DNA from: Phycisphaerae bacterium
GTDB taxonomy: Bacteria; Planctomycetota; Phycisphaerae; Phycisphaerales; SM1A02
Length of the DNA: 64,000 nucleotides
Reading direction: 5' to 3'
Assembly: GCA_002717655.1 (NCBI GenBank)
Contig: PBAY01000030.1
Coordinates: forward strand, 30,039-94,038
Part shown: piece by piece, positions 42,520 through 51,692 of the stretch
Layout: every line of letters starts with the position of its first letter
How positions within the stretch are numbered: the first letter of the stretch is position 1
The notes under the pieces: generated by a model
What the model was told of the DNA's origin: nothing
Database searches by the model: none
The model's input: only the letters and a program-made list of their open reading frames with translations
Translations under genes and position numbers: made by a program

Positions 42520-43689
42520 TTACGCTGCCATATCACCCCACTCTGTTCCATCGTGATCATCTGCCTGCGCATCCTGCCCGAATTCCAGTCCAGTCTCGCC
42601 AGCATTCTCACTCGGCCATTCATCGCGTCCACGACGATGGATCCGAACAATTCGACCCAGCTGCGCCCCCAGCGCATCCCGCAGGCTGTCAAGCATGCCT
42701 GCGATCGAGTCTTCGAATGGTGATGAGGCATCACGGAAGAAGGTCAGAACCGCCAGAGTCTCGCCGCGTGAACGGCAGGCGAAGGCGATGATCTGTGAGT
42801 TGTCCAGTAATTCTGTTTCAATCTGATTGGCACGAGCCCAGGCACCACCGTCTTCATAGCGAACGAGTGAATGCTCATCACGAAGTGAATCGCAGATGCT
42901 GTTGCCAAGTGCCTTGTAGAGCGGCATTGGATCGCGGTCCGTCATGTCATAGTTGACATAGGCACCGATGCCGAAACGTCCCGGTGATTCCGGAAGATAA
43001 ACGACTGCATTGGTAGGACCAAGCCGACGCAGCATGTATTCAAGGGCCGTACGAAGCATGTCTTCGACATCCAGCTCCTGACTGATGAGTGTATTGAACT
43101 CACTCACCATGACCGCATCGGACATCTGATCTCTCATGGAACGATAGGCCGAAGCAAGGTCGCCGCAGAGAACATCGACCTGTTCTGACATTTCATCACG
43201 TGAAGCACTGAGCTCTCGGCAGGTATCAAGAAGATTCGACATCTTCTGTTCTGCATCACGAGCAGAGGAAACACGTTCGAGCAACTGGTCAAGACGCGAT
43301 TCCAGTCGTTCATAATCAGCTGGCAACACCAGATAATCCGATGCACCATCGCGAATGGCGGAAACCGTCAACTGAGGATCGAGAACATCCGACCAGACAA
43401 CGCCGCGGATCCAGGATCGCATGTTCTGACTCTCACGAATCAGGCCGATGGCTTCTCGATTCCTGATCTGTCCGTCAATCAGAATGACGTCGATCGCATC
43501 GTAGGATTCGAGCATCTCACGGGCATCATGGATCGAGTCGGTCACGAGACAGATGTGTCCCATGGCTTCGATGCGATCGGTAAGCGCTGTTCGACAGTTC
43601 CCGTCACGACCCAGAATGAGCATGCAGCTCCGGTCGGCCTGAGTCCCGTTCTTGAAAGCATCTTGAAGCATTCGTTCCATTGGTTCCAT
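42520..43689 (-). CDS. Receiver-coiled coil-GAF signalling protein
   Basis: A 389-residue protein. The ATG at 43689 is 9 bases after AAGGA. Residues 20-135 form a response-regulator receiver-like domain with the phosphoacceptor in IDVILIDGQIRNREA and the switch lysine region replaced (LVLPADYE, usual KP absent). A coiled coil (ERVSSARDAEQKMSNLLDT onward) leads to a GAF-like domain at about residues 200-350 (EDMLRTALEYMLRRLGPTN, GIGAYVNYDMT). There is no output domain such as HTH, GGDEF or phosphatase, so it may act by protein contact. A dyad (43804-43817) lies upstream. Confidence 0.75.
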   Translation of the reverse strand: MEPMERMLQDAFKNGTQADRSCMLILGRDGNCRTALTDRIEAMGHICLVTDSIHDAREMLESYDAIDVILIDGQIRNREAIGLIRESQNMRSWIRGVVWSDVLDPQLTVSAIRDGASDYLVLPADYERLESRLDQLLERVSSARDAEQKMSNLLDTCRELSASRDEMSEQVDVLCGDLASAYRSMRDQMSDAVMVSEFNTLISQELDVEDMLRTALEYMLRRLGPTNAVVYLPESPGRFGIGAYVNYDMTDRDPMPLYKALGNSICDSLRDEHSLVRYEDGGAWARANQIETELLDNSQIIAFACRSRGETLAVLTFFRDASSPFEDSIAGMLDSLRDALGAQLGRIVRIHRRGRDEWPSENAGETGLEFGQDAQADDHDGTEWGDMAA

Positions 43690-43803
43690 CAGTCTCAATC
43701 CTTTCTTCGTCTCCCCGAAGGGTCACACTCGGCGGCAGGGCGTCTCTCACGATCGCCTGGCCGCTTCTTGAATCGGATAGAACGGAGGGTCAATTCACCC
43801 GGA

Positions 43804-43817
43804 CACGAGAACTCGTG
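43804..43817. promoter_or_regulatory. Dyad CACGAG-AA-CTCGTG upstream of the receiver-GAF gene
   Basis: Perfect 6-bp arms separated by AA, 115 bases upstream of the gene start in a 243-bp gap. It could be an operator. The rest of the gap holds an A-rich tract near 43908 but nothing firm. Confidence 0.3.
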
Positions 43818-43932
43818 GCATGTATTTGCCCTGAACAAGCCATTTGGAACCCATAAACGCCCCGAAACGCCGATCCCTCAGTGAGATAGGGCATTCCTGA
43901 CCAGAACCAAAAAAAGCTGAAAGAAGGCCCGA

Positions 43933-44628
43933 TTAACCCGATTCTCGTGCATCCCAGAGCAACACAGCCTCCGGAAGGCGGGGATACAGGGGGGTGAGAT
44001 TGAGTGGATCCACCACTTCACCTCTGGCCAAATGCTTCTCCGTCAGGATCAGCAGCGCTGAAGGATCAAAATCCGGCGTTCTTGTAGGAAGGCCGTGGTC
44101 TGCCATGGATTCAGGCAGGTGTTCATCCGCAAGCAGGCAGGCGGCATGCTGGATCATCGAACGAAACCCGGTCGAGTCGACCAGTTGACCACCAGCGTCT
44201 CCTGACATGAGACGGCGATCACCTGGCTCGCCCTCCACAAGACTCAGCCAGCAGGTTTCACCCTTCCCCGAAACGGCGACGGCCATCGGCGTACCTGCTT
44301 CACGATCAGCCGATGCAGCCAGCAACGCAGAAGGGACGGCAACCAACGGGATCCCCAGTGACCAACTCAGCATCTTGGCGGCAGCAATTCCAATACGCAG
44401 ACCGGTAAACCCCCCGGGTCCAATTGAGACACCGATTCCCGTCAGCTGGGCTGGTGCCACATCCGCCTTCTGCATGAGTTCTTCAATCGCAGGCATCAAG
44501 GCATCGCCACCACGAGCCGTGGAGGTCAGACGATGAACCACCACGCTTCCATCTAGACATCGAAGCGCGACGCCGCCATTGCGTTGAGAGACTTCCATGG
44601 CCAGCACGGGTGCCGCTTCACTGATCAC
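43933..44628 (-). CDS. tsaB: tRNA t6A biosynthesis protein TsaB
   Basis: A 231-residue TsaB (YeaZ), the partner of TsaD in adding threonylcarbamoyl to A37 of tRNAs. The family phrases VLAMEVSQRNGGVAL, TGIGVSIGPGGFTGLRIGI and AAKMLSWSLGIPLVAVPS are present. The start is GTG at 44628, overlapping the stop of the upstream gene (GTGA). A longer frame starts at 44709 inside the phosphoesterase gene and was rejected. Confidence 0.9.
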   Translation of the reverse strand: MISEAAPVLAMEVSQRNGGVALRCLDGSVVVHRLTSTARGGDALMPAIEELMQKADVAPAQLTGIGVSIGPGGFTGLRIGIAAAKMLSWSLGIPLVAVPSALLAASADREAGTPMAVAVSGKGETCWLSLVEGEPGDRRLMSGDAGGQLVDSTGFRSMIQHAACLLADEHLPESMADHGLPTRTPDFDPSALLILTEKHLARGEVVDPLNLTPLYPRLPEAVLLWDARESG

Positions 44629-45503
44629 GTCACATGGCTCCCGATTGCCTGGAGATACCGAGCTGAAGAGACCAGTTCTTCGACCAGTGGCTCTCGTGAG
44701 AGATCCCATGGGATCACCGCACCACGCTCGTGATCACTGTTGATCGCCACCAGTCTCGACCATGCAGGTTCGATGCCCATTTCAACCCAGGCATGCCCGA
44801 CGCAGAAGTGGGAAACACCCCAGGCTTCACAAAGCGACTCGAGATGTTCTTCGGAGAACATTCGACCCCACACCATCAGATAAGCCGAACCAAATGGACC
44901 ATGACGATCTTCCTTCTCGATCGGACGATGCAGGATCTCTGGATCGAATCGCTTCATCATGTTCAATGCAGGAAGAGAATGACTGCAGAGGAGTCCCGTT
45001 TCAGTGATGATGGCCAGTGGCAGCGCCTGAATGAAGAGATCAATGGCCTCTGCAAGATCAGACCAGCGATCACCGAAGACCATCCCCAGTCCATCATTGA
45101 ACAATTCAACATTGTTTCCACCACCCTTGCTGACGCCACTTCGGGTCTGCTGAGCAAGTTCATGGTTGCCGAGTACGACATGGACCTGACCTGGATAGGC
45201 CAGGATGTCCTGAGCCACTTTCCCAAGCATGCGATAGGACACATCACAGCCATGCGTAAGCGTCGGACCGTGAATCAACTCCTGCAGAAGAACATGTCGA
45301 TCAGGACTGCTGCCCAGGTCAGCCAGTTGGCGGATCTTCTCGAGATGCACGACATGGTCATGCAGATCACCACTGATGACGAGATGTCCCTTTGCAGGAA
45401 GGCGGATCAACGATCCTTCACGCTTTGGATCCGCACGCATGACTTCAGCAGCCTGACGAAACAGATCGATGGTGTCATCTGGATTCTGTAGATCGACACT
45501 CAC
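44625..45503 (-). CDS. Calcineurin-like metallophosphoesterase
   Basis: A 292-residue phosphoesterase. Metal motifs are VISGDLHDHVVHLEKI (GDxH-type), HVVLGNHELAQ (GNHE), and later histidines in CSHSLP and FCVGHAWVEMG. It is closest in layout to serine/threonine-phosphatase-like PPP enzymes, but the usual GDxxDRG reads differently (LLQELIHGP), so the substrate is uncertain. The start is GTG, overlapping the methyltransferase stop; the stop overlaps tsaB. The three genes are therefore translationally coupled. Confidence 0.8.
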   Translation of the reverse strand: MSVDLQNPDDTIDLFRQAAEVMRADPKREGSLIRLPAKGHLVISGDLHDHVVHLEKIRQLADLGSSPDRHVLLQELIHGPTLTHGCDVSYRMLGKVAQDILAYPGQVHVVLGNHELAQQTRSGVSKGGGNNVELFNDGLGMVFGDRWSDLAEAIDLFIQALPLAIITETGLLCSHSLPALNMMKRFDPEILHRPIEKEDRHGPFGSAYLMVWGRMFSEEHLESLCEAWGVSHFCVGHAWVEMGIEPAWSRLVAINSDHERGAVIPWDLSREPLVEELVSSARYLQAIGSHVT

Positions 45504-46507
45504 GACTTGGCTTTCTTCCTGCCTCGAGTGGGATGAATGGCGGATGATCCACCAGTCGTTCCCGTGCGGACCATTCCAATCTCGTTGATCCTTTCCCAGG
45601 CGCTTGCAGCCGTAGCCTCTGCGTATTCAATCCCGATCCCGCGGCGGGACAATGCTCTGGCCACGGTCACGGTTGTTCCACTTCCAAGGAAGGGGTCCAG
45701 AACCAGATCGCCTTCATTCGAACATGAACGGATCACACGCTCGAGATAGGCCTCGGGAATCTGGTTGTGATGGCCATGTCGTCTTTCCTTGTTGTTGCCT
45801 TGAATTCGACCCAGATAAGGCCCATACCAGACATCCATCGGAACTCTCATACCCTTGTTGGAATCCTTGGCCATCGTTCGGGCATCGTTGTAGATACTGG
45901 CACGATCAGACTGTTCGAGTATCTCGTCTGGATTCCAGGTCCGGTTGTCGGGATCCTTCGCGAAGTACAGCACATGGACCTTGCTCATGATGAATGAGGA
46001 GTGACGGCATTGCCCGAACCGGAAATGCCAGATGCACCAGTTGATCATGGTCAATCCACGTCGTTTCAGATGCAGAACGATTTCCGCTGCCGTGTCATCC
46101 GGAATGTTGACCCAGAGACTTCCGGTCGGTGAAAGGGCTTCGATGCAGCCATCCAACCAGTCATAGGTGAATCGCTCGTACTGGGATCTGGACATGTTGT
46201 CCTGCCATTCGTCATAGGGAACATCCCAGTTGAATGGTGGGTCAGCAAAGATCAGATCAACCTCTCCTCGATCCGGCAGATTGGCCAGTACATCCCGGCA
46301 ATCCCCTGTGTAGACCCGGGTGTCGGGATCTGCAGCCTCGAATGATGGAACAAGAACACCCGGTTTTGCCTGATGGACCGGTTCGCTGTCCCCACCAAGA
46401 ACGATGGTCTCGCCGGACGTCGCGTCCTGACGATTGGCCGGGCCTGCTCCAGCAGGCATGGCATAGCCGCCTGGACGATCAAACAACGTATTCTTCTGTT
46501 CAGCCAT
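45500..46507 (-). CDS. Orphan beta-class DNA methyltransferase
   Basis: A 335-residue site-specific amino-methyltransferase. The catalytic motif IV (DLIFADPPFNWDVPYDEW) precedes the SAM-binding motif I (DLVLDPFLGSGTTVTVARA), the beta-class order of CcrM/HinfI-like enzymes. DPPF fits N6-adenine or N4-cytosine methylation. There is no restriction enzyme or specificity gene nearby; the neighbours are housekeeping-like. It is probably a solitary methyltransferase with a regulatory role. The ATG at 46507 has GGAG 6 bases upstream. An N-terminal extension of about 75 residues before the fold is polar and probably disordered. Confidence 0.9.
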   Translation of the reverse strand: MAEQKNTLFDRPGGYAMPAGAGPANRQDATSGETIVLGGDSEPVHQAKPGVLVPSFEAADPDTRVYTGDCRDVLANLPDRGEVDLIFADPPFNWDVPYDEWQDNMSRSQYERFTYDWLDGCIEALSPTGSLWVNIPDDTAAEIVLHLKRRGLTMINWCIWHFRFGQCRHSSFIMSKVHVLYFAKDPDNRTWNPDEILEQSDRASIYNDARTMAKDSNKGMRVPMDVWYGPYLGRIQGNNKERRHGHHNQIPEAYLERVIRSCSNEGDLVLDPFLGSGTTVTVARALSRRGIGIEYAEATAASAWERINEIGMVRTGTTGGSSAIHPTRGRKKAKS

Positions 46508-46686
46508 GGAGACTCCTGACCCCTTGTATAGCACACTTCGCCCGGATTTCACGGCTCAGAACCAATCAACGATCCGTCAACCAGCAGATCAGAGAAGATT
46601 TGACCCGGGAAGCCCGCATGGCCATGTAACCCTTGCCTTGCGAGGCATAGAATGGGTAGCTGCCCAACCTTGATGTTCCTGAATCC

Positions 46687-48468
46687 ATGACCTACAAGCC
46701 TTCCATGCTGAAATCCGCTGTACGCCATCTGACAAACACCCTCGTGGGCGTGGGTATCTGTACCGGGCTTGCCGGCTGCTACGCGTCATTCAGCCAGATT
46801 GATGACCGCGTTTCCCGCCTGCTGGATGAGAGTTCCGGCGAAATGAATGCGGTGGCCGCTCCTGTGCCGGAATCATGGGCGGAGAATACGCTCTCTGATG
46901 GAACCCTGGATGCACCTGATCCACCAACCTACAACCCACCCGCTGGCGATCTCATGTTCGAGTCAGCAGCGAATGATGACATCAATTCAGCCATTGGCAG
47001 GTTGAATGATCTGATTACAAAGAATGGAGAAGGTGAGCTGCTGACTTTGAAGGATGCGCTTCTCTATTCAGTCCAGTTCAGTCGCGAATACCAGTATGCG
47101 ATGGAGACCTATGTCATCGAGTGTCTTCAGCTGTTGATCCAGCGGCACCTCTGGGGACCTCAGTTCTTCGATACGGTCAGATTCGATGTCAACGGGGCTG
47201 GTTCGAGCGGACTGTATGAAACATCAATGGACATCGTGAATGATTTTGGTGTGAGTCAGAGGCTTCCCTATGGTGGCGAAGTATCGGTTCAATACCTCGC
47301 TTCATTCGCCAAGACCCTGCATGACTCGGTGACTGATGGAAGTCTGGATTCCTTGTCATCAGGCACGATTGTTCTGGGTGCGAACATTCCATTGCTGCGT
47401 AATGCCGGCCCGATTGCTCAGGAAAATCTGATTCAGGCTGAACGGGATCTCACCTATGCAGCCCGGGATTTCGAGGACTTTCGCCGTACATTCTTCTTTC
47501 AGGTCGTCCGTGACTACCTTGATCTACTGGTTGCACGCCAGACGATCGCCAATGGTGAAACCAGTGTGGAGCTTTATGAAAAGCTTTCAGAACGGCAGAA
47601 GGCCTTGTACGAAGCAGGCCGGGTTCCACTCTATGCCGCAGCGGAAGCGGAGAACAATGCGCTTCAGGAGCAGTCCCGCCAGGCCAATCGTTGGGAGCAG
47701 TACCGGGTCAATCTTGATCGGTTCAAAGTGAAGCTGAACTGGCCGGTTGAAAAGCCTGTTCGTATTCATAATGTGGCCTTTGCCATTGATCCTCCGGTCG
47801 TAGATATGGAAACGGCGATCTCTGACGGACTGGCACGCCGATTGGATCTGCAGACCCTTCGTGATCGCATGGTTGACCGTGAGCGAACACTCCGCAATGC
47901 CAAGAACCAGCTGCTGCCGGATCTGAACCTTTCAGCCGGTGTCACCATTCCCTCTCGGGAAGAAGAAGATGGTTCCAGTAGCTTCATGCCGGAGATCGGG
48001 GATACGGATTTCAATGCCGGGGTGACACTTGGTATTCCTCTTGATCGTGAAATCGAGAAACTGACCGTTCGGGAGGCACAGATCCTGCTTGAACGAAATC
48101 GTCTTGAGCTTTCACAGGCATTGGACACCGCGGCGGTTGAGATTCGTGCCGCGGTCCGGGATATCGACGCCAGCCTGTTCTCATTGGACATCCAGAAGCG
48201 AAATGTAGAGATCGCTCAACTCAACATTGATGCGATCAATGCGAATCCCGACAGTGTCTCAGTACTGAACCAGCTCGAGGCCATCCGCTCGCTTCGAAGT
48301 GCCGAGGATGGGCGTGCTCAGGCCTTCCGCAACCTTCAGATTTCAATTCTTCAGTACCTGCTTGGCAGTGGCCAGCTTCGGGTTCAGCCGGATGGCATGA
48401 TGGAACAGCTTCCGGGAATGCAAATGAAACCGACTGAAGACTTGTCTTATGGCGATAATCCTGCTTGA
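46687..48468 (+). CDS. TolC-family outer-membrane efflux lipoprotein
   Basis: A 593-residue outer-membrane factor with a signal and lipobox-like LAGCYAS, so probably lipid-anchored. The TolC repeat pattern is clear: ALLYSVQFSREYQYAMETY and DFEDFRRTFFFQVVRDYLDL, then DLQTLRDRMVDRERTLRNA and AVRDIDASLFSLDIQKRNV. The C-terminal helix contains RNLQISILQYLLGSGQLR. It is larger than E. coli TolC (about 470 mature). It would form the trimeric exit channel for the HlyD-type adaptor encoded next, which overlaps by a few bases in the frame start. Confidence 0.88.
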   Translation: MTYKPSMLKSAVRHLTNTLVGVGICTGLAGCYASFSQIDDRVSRLLDESSGEMNAVAAPVPESWAENTLSDGTLDAPDPPTYNPPAGDLMFESAANDDINSAIGRLNDLITKNGEGELLTLKDALLYSVQFSREYQYAMETYVIECLQLLIQRHLWGPQFFDTVRFDVNGAGSSGLYETSMDIVNDFGVSQRLPYGGEVSVQYLASFAKTLHDSVTDGSLDSLSSGTIVLGANIPLLRNAGPIAQENLIQAERDLTYAARDFEDFRRTFFFQVVRDYLDLLVARQTIANGETSVELYEKLSERQKALYEAGRVPLYAAAEAENNALQEQSRQANRWEQYRVNLDRFKVKLNWPVEKPVRIHNVAFAIDPPVVDMETAISDGLARRLDLQTLRDRMVDRERTLRNAKNQLLPDLNLSAGVTIPSREEEDGSSSFMPEIGDTDFNAGVTLGIPLDREIEKLTVREAQILLERNRLELSQALDTAAVEIRAAVRDIDASLFSLDIQKRNVEIAQLNIDAINANPDSVSVLNQLEAIRSLRSAEDGRAQAFRNLQISILQYLLGSGQLRVQPDGMMEQLPGMQMKPTEDLSYGDNPA

Positions 48469-48482
48469 ATGGTCCTGAACCC

Positions 48483-50009
48483 ATGATTCGTTTCTTGAGA
48501 TACAACCAAATTCGCCGCGGTCTCACCTCCTCCAGCATGCTGGTGGTTGCCGCAGCTGCTGTGTTCGTCATTGGAACCACCTGGATGGTCAGTGGTGGTG
48601 GCGGTGAAATCGAGGATATCGGTGAAACCGATCTCTTTAAAATCATTCGCGGCGACTTTGATATCACCATTCCTGCTTCAGGTGAACTTTCAGCCTTGGA
48701 ACGAGTGGATATCCGCTGCCAGCTGGATGATCAGGCCGCCATTACCGAGATCATCGAGGAAGGTGTTACGGTCGCCGAGGGTGATCTGCTGTTCAAACTC
48801 GATGATCAGGGTGTGCTCGAACGCATTCAGAACATCGAAGAGGATCTTGTCTCAGCTCAGAACACGCTGAGAAACCGTGAAGCTCAGCTCGAGATTGCAC
48901 GTGAAACACGTGATTCAGAGCTTCAGAAGGCTCAGGTCAAGGTTGATCAGGCTGAGCTGGCCCTGCTGGCCTGGCGTGAAGGTGAAGTCCGGACGACGCT
49001 CGAACAGAACGAACTTGAAGTGACGACAGCTCAGAAGGACTACAACCGGCTTCAGGAGAAGTACGAGAAGTCCGTCGAACTCTTCGGAAAGAAGTTCATC
49101 TCCAAGGATGATCTGGAGAAGGACGAGATCGACATGATCCGTGCTGCAGCTAACCTCAACAAGACACGTCTCGTCAAGGAGATGTACGAGAAGTACACCT
49201 ACAAGAAAGAGAAGCTGCAGAAGGAATCCGATCGGGATCAGGCACTGGCTGAAAAAATCAGAACCGGCAAGCGCAATGATGCGTCGGTCCGCAGTCGTCA
49301 GGATGATGTGGAAGCCGCGAAGAAGACTCTGGAATCCAAGCAGGAAAGACTCGACAAGTGGCAAGAGCAGCTTGAGCGATGTGTCGTCCATGCCCCTTCG
49401 GCGGGAATGGTGATCTATGGTTCAACGATCAATCGTGATCGACGTGGTGAGGAAACACCTCTTCAGGTCGGCAAGAAGCTCTACCGTAATGAACTCGTGA
49501 TTGTTCTACCCAACGTGGACCATATGGCTGCGAATGTGAAGGTCAACGAAGCGCTTTCAGGTCTGATCCTGGCAGGACAGAGTGTTCTGCTCCGAACAGA
49601 TGCCATTCCCGATGCCGTCATCAATGGCACGGTTATGGGAGTCAGTGTTCTGGCTGAAGACGGTGGCTGGCGTGATCCCAACCGACGCGACTATCGCGTG
49701 GAGATCAAGATCGATGATGGTCATGACCTTCCACTGAAGCCTTCCATGCGGGTCAAGGCCAATATCCATGTCGCAACCGTTGTGGATGTCCTCTACGTGC
49801 CTGTCCAGTCCATCCACCGACGAGGTCGTTACACCTTCGTATACAAGGCGGTTGATGGGGGATATGCGGAACACCCCGTCACCATCAATCGCAACTCGGA
49901 ACTCTATGCCGAGATCACCAATGGACTGGAGGTCGGTGATCAGATTCTTCTGGTTGATCCACCGGCCGGCACCGTCGTCGAACGAATTGATGATGGATCA
50001 GAAGCCTAG
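48483..50009 (+). CDS. HlyD-family periplasmic adaptor
   Basis: A 508-residue membrane-fusion protein. The ATG at 48483 is chosen over an in-frame TTG at 48465. One N-terminal membrane helix is followed by the biotinyl-lipoyl half (GEIEDIGETD to KLDDQGVLERI). A very long coiled coil of about 230 residues follows (RNREAQLEIARETRDSELQ, KYEKSVELFGKKFISKDDL), then the second lipoyl half (CVVHAPSAGMVIYGS) and beta-barrel domains. The hairpin is about twice the usual RND-adaptor length, more like adaptors of ABC or macrolide pumps. No pump gene is adjacent. The gene ends 4 bases into the convergent ubiX. Confidence 0.88.
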   Translation: MIRFLRYNQIRRGLTSSSMLVVAAAAVFVIGTTWMVSGGGGEIEDIGETDLFKIIRGDFDITIPASGELSALERVDIRCQLDDQAAITEIIEEGVTVAEGDLLFKLDDQGVLERIQNIEEDLVSAQNTLRNREAQLEIARETRDSELQKAQVKVDQAELALLAWREGEVRTTLEQNELEVTTAQKDYNRLQEKYEKSVELFGKKFISKDDLEKDEIDMIRAAANLNKTRLVKEMYEKYTYKKEKLQKESDRDQALAEKIRTGKRNDASVRSRQDDVEAAKKTLESKQERLDKWQEQLERCVVHAPSAGMVIYGSTINRDRRGEETPLQVGKKLYRNELVIVLPNVDHMAANVKVNEALSGLILAGQSVLLRTDAIPDAVINGTVMGVSVLAEDGGWRDPNRRDYRVEIKIDDGHDLPLKPSMRVKANIHVATVVDVLYVPVQSIHRRGRYTFVYKAVDGGYAEHPVTINRNSELYAEITNGLEVGDQILLVDPPAGTVVERIDDGSEA

Positions 50010-50605
50010 GCTTCAGTGTTGACACTGCCCGTCCATCGAACAGGCAGGTCATGGTCATAACCCAATTGATCCATCAACCTGCCGGCCATGAAGTCGACGA
50101 TGTCTTCAACCGTCTTGGGCAGCATGTAGAAACCAGGAGAGAGCGGAGCAATGATGGCTCCAGCCTGATTGAGTTTGGCCATGCTTTGAATATCGATCTC
50201 ACTGAGTGGTGACTCCCGGTGAGCAATGATGAGCTTACGTCGTTCCTTGAGGCTGACTGCCGCTGCACGCTGTACCAGAGTATTGGTCAGACCTGAAGCA
50301 ATCGAGTTCAAGGTGTTGCTGGAGCAGGGGACGATGATCATGCCATCGTGCTGGAAGGTCCCTGAAGCAATCAGGGCTCCGAAGTCGTTGTCCCCATGGA
50401 TGACCACCCGGCCAGCAAGGTCACCGCCCACCAATGCCTCTGGATTGGCCTTTTTGATTTCCAGCTCCTCGAACAGCATTCGCCGCCCAAGGGCGGTAAC
50501 CGCCACATGGCACTCGACCCCCGCCTCCGCCAGCAGTTTGAGCAGGCGGACGGAGTAGGCGGCGCCTGAGGCGCCGGAAATGCCGATGACTACGCGGTGG
50601 TGCAT
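50006..50605 (-). CDS. ubiX: Flavin prenyltransferase UbiX
   Basis: A 199-residue UbiX, which makes prenylated FMN for UbiD-type decarboxylases. The flavin/prenyl-phosphate motifs are VVIGISGASGAAYSVRLL, GTFQHDGMIIVPCSSNTLN, ERRKLIIAHRESPLS and IIAPLSPGFYMLPKTVED. No ubiD is in this window. It is convergent with the HlyD gene and divergent from the following lipoprotein. Confidence 0.95.
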   Translation of the reverse strand: MHHRVVIGISGASGAAYSVRLLKLLAEAGVECHVAVTALGRRMLFEELEIKKANPEALVGGDLAGRVVIHGDNDFGALIASGTFQHDGMIIVPCSSNTLNSIASGLTNTLVQRAAAVSLKERRKLIIAHRESPLSEIDIQSMAKLNQAGAIIAPLSPGFYMLPKTVEDIVDFMAGRLMDQLGYDHDLPVRWTGSVNTEA

Positions 50606-50686
50606 AAGTAGTGGTCAAGTATAGGCATGGAGCCGGCATCTCGCCGGGTGATACACTCTTTCCATCCAAATGAGGGAGTTCCGAGC

Positions 50687-51223
50687 ATGTTTCGATATCA
50701 ATCCATGACCCTGATTCTGTCACTGGCCGTGTTCACCGCTGCAGGTGGCTGCAGCAACTACGCCAGCTTCCCACCTCTGGAAGGTGACAGCCAGATCGCG
50801 GAGGCCTCCAATGCTCCGGTTCCGGAGGTCATCGCCACCGCCATTGAATGGTGTGTTGCTCGAGAGGACTACACGCAGCAGGAAATGCCGATTGAATTCC
50901 AGCTTCCTGCTGGCATGGATCCCGATACGCATGAAGAAGTAGTCCATTGGTTGGAGAAATCCGGATGGAATACCAATTCGGAATCAAATGACAACTCCAT
51001 CGAAATTCGTTCCGTACGACTCTTTGGATTGAAGGCCATGGTTGATCTTTCCGTACCTCGAGGAATCGGACCACGACAACTCGTGACCCTTGAGCTTCAG
51101 AGCTACCCCTTCCAGAACTGGCAGGTCATTGCTGCGAATCGCTGGCGATTCAATGAAGAACAGCTGCAACGGAACCATGTTGAACTTCGTCAGGCCAGTG
51201 TCGATGCTGATTCCGGCTCGTGA
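50687..51223 (+). CDS. Lipoprotein of unknown function
   Basis: The ATG at 50687 (GAGGGAG upstream) opens a 178-residue protein with a signal and lipobox (AAGGC). The mature start SNYASFPPLEGD and the mixed alpha-beta body with the charged end ANRWRFNEEQLQRNHVELR give no domain I recognise. It is coupled to the deaminase-like gene by GTGA. A TACACT -10-like hexamer lies about 35 bases upstream of the ATG. Confidence 0.7.
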   Translation: MFRYQSMTLILSLAVFTAAGGCSNYASFPPLEGDSQIAEASNAPVPEVIATAIEWCVAREDYTQQEMPIEFQLPAGMDPDTHEEVVHWLEKSGWNTNSESNDNSIEIRSVRLFGLKAMVDLSVPRGIGPRQLVTLELQSYPFQNWQVIAANRWRFNEEQLQRNHVELRQASVDADSGS

Positions 51224-51678
51224 CCAGCACACTGGACACTGAACAACGTCGATGGCTTGATGCCGCCATTGCTCAGGCCGAGAAGTCCTGGTCAGAGGGT
51301 GGTATTCCAATCGGTGCCGTACTGGTTGACCCTGATGGAAGGATCGTGGCCGAAGGGCACAACGAAAGAGTTCAGTCGGGAGATCCAACCGCACATGGTG
51401 AAATGTCCTGCTTTCGCAATGCTGGACGACGACGTGACTGGACCGAACTGACGCTCGTGACGACCTTGAGCCCCTGTCCAATGTGTACCGGGACCTCGGT
51501 TCTGTATGGCATTCCACGGATCATCATCGGCGAATCACGCACCTTTCAGGGCGCCGAGCACTGGCTCAGGGAAGCCGGCATCGAAATCATTCAGGCAGAC
51601 TGCGATCGTTGTGTCGCCTTGATGGAACGTCTGCAGGCTGAAAAGCCTGAACTCTGGGCTGAAGACATCGGCGAATAG
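51220..51678 (+). CDS. Cytosine/nucleoside deaminase (yeast FCY1-like)
   Basis: A 152-residue zinc deaminase. Zinc ligands are the His in TAHGEMSC and the cysteines in LSPCPMCTGTSVLYG, with the proton-shuttle Glu in HGE. The phrases GGIPIGAVLVDPDGRIVAE, TTLSPCPMCTG and IIIGESRTFQGAEHWL match the fungal cytosine deaminase group rather than tRNA adenosine deaminase TadA. It starts with GTG overlapping the lipoprotein stop. Cytosine deamination (pyrimidine salvage) is likely; guanine deaminase is an alternative. Confidence 0.9.
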   Translation: MTSTLDTEQRRWLDAAIAQAEKSWSEGGIPIGAVLVDPDGRIVAEGHNERVQSGDPTAHGEMSCFRNAGRRRDWTELTLVTTLSPCPMCTGTSVLYGIPRIIIGESRTFQGAEHWLREAGIEIIQADCDRCVALMERLQAEKPELWAEDIGE

Positions 51679-51692
51679 ACCCGTGGCCGGAC

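Noticed and set aside
43905..43932. T-tract terminator (minus strand) after tsaB
   Set aside because: There is a run of seven Ts on the minus strand, but no convincing stem directly before it.
45500..46507. Restriction-modification system
   Set aside because: Both neighbours of the methyltransferase are identified (metallophosphoesterase, TolC) and no endonuclease or specificity subunit is in the window.
46687..50009. Complete tripartite efflux pump operon
   Set aside because: Only the outer-membrane factor and adaptor are present; no pump gene adjoins them.
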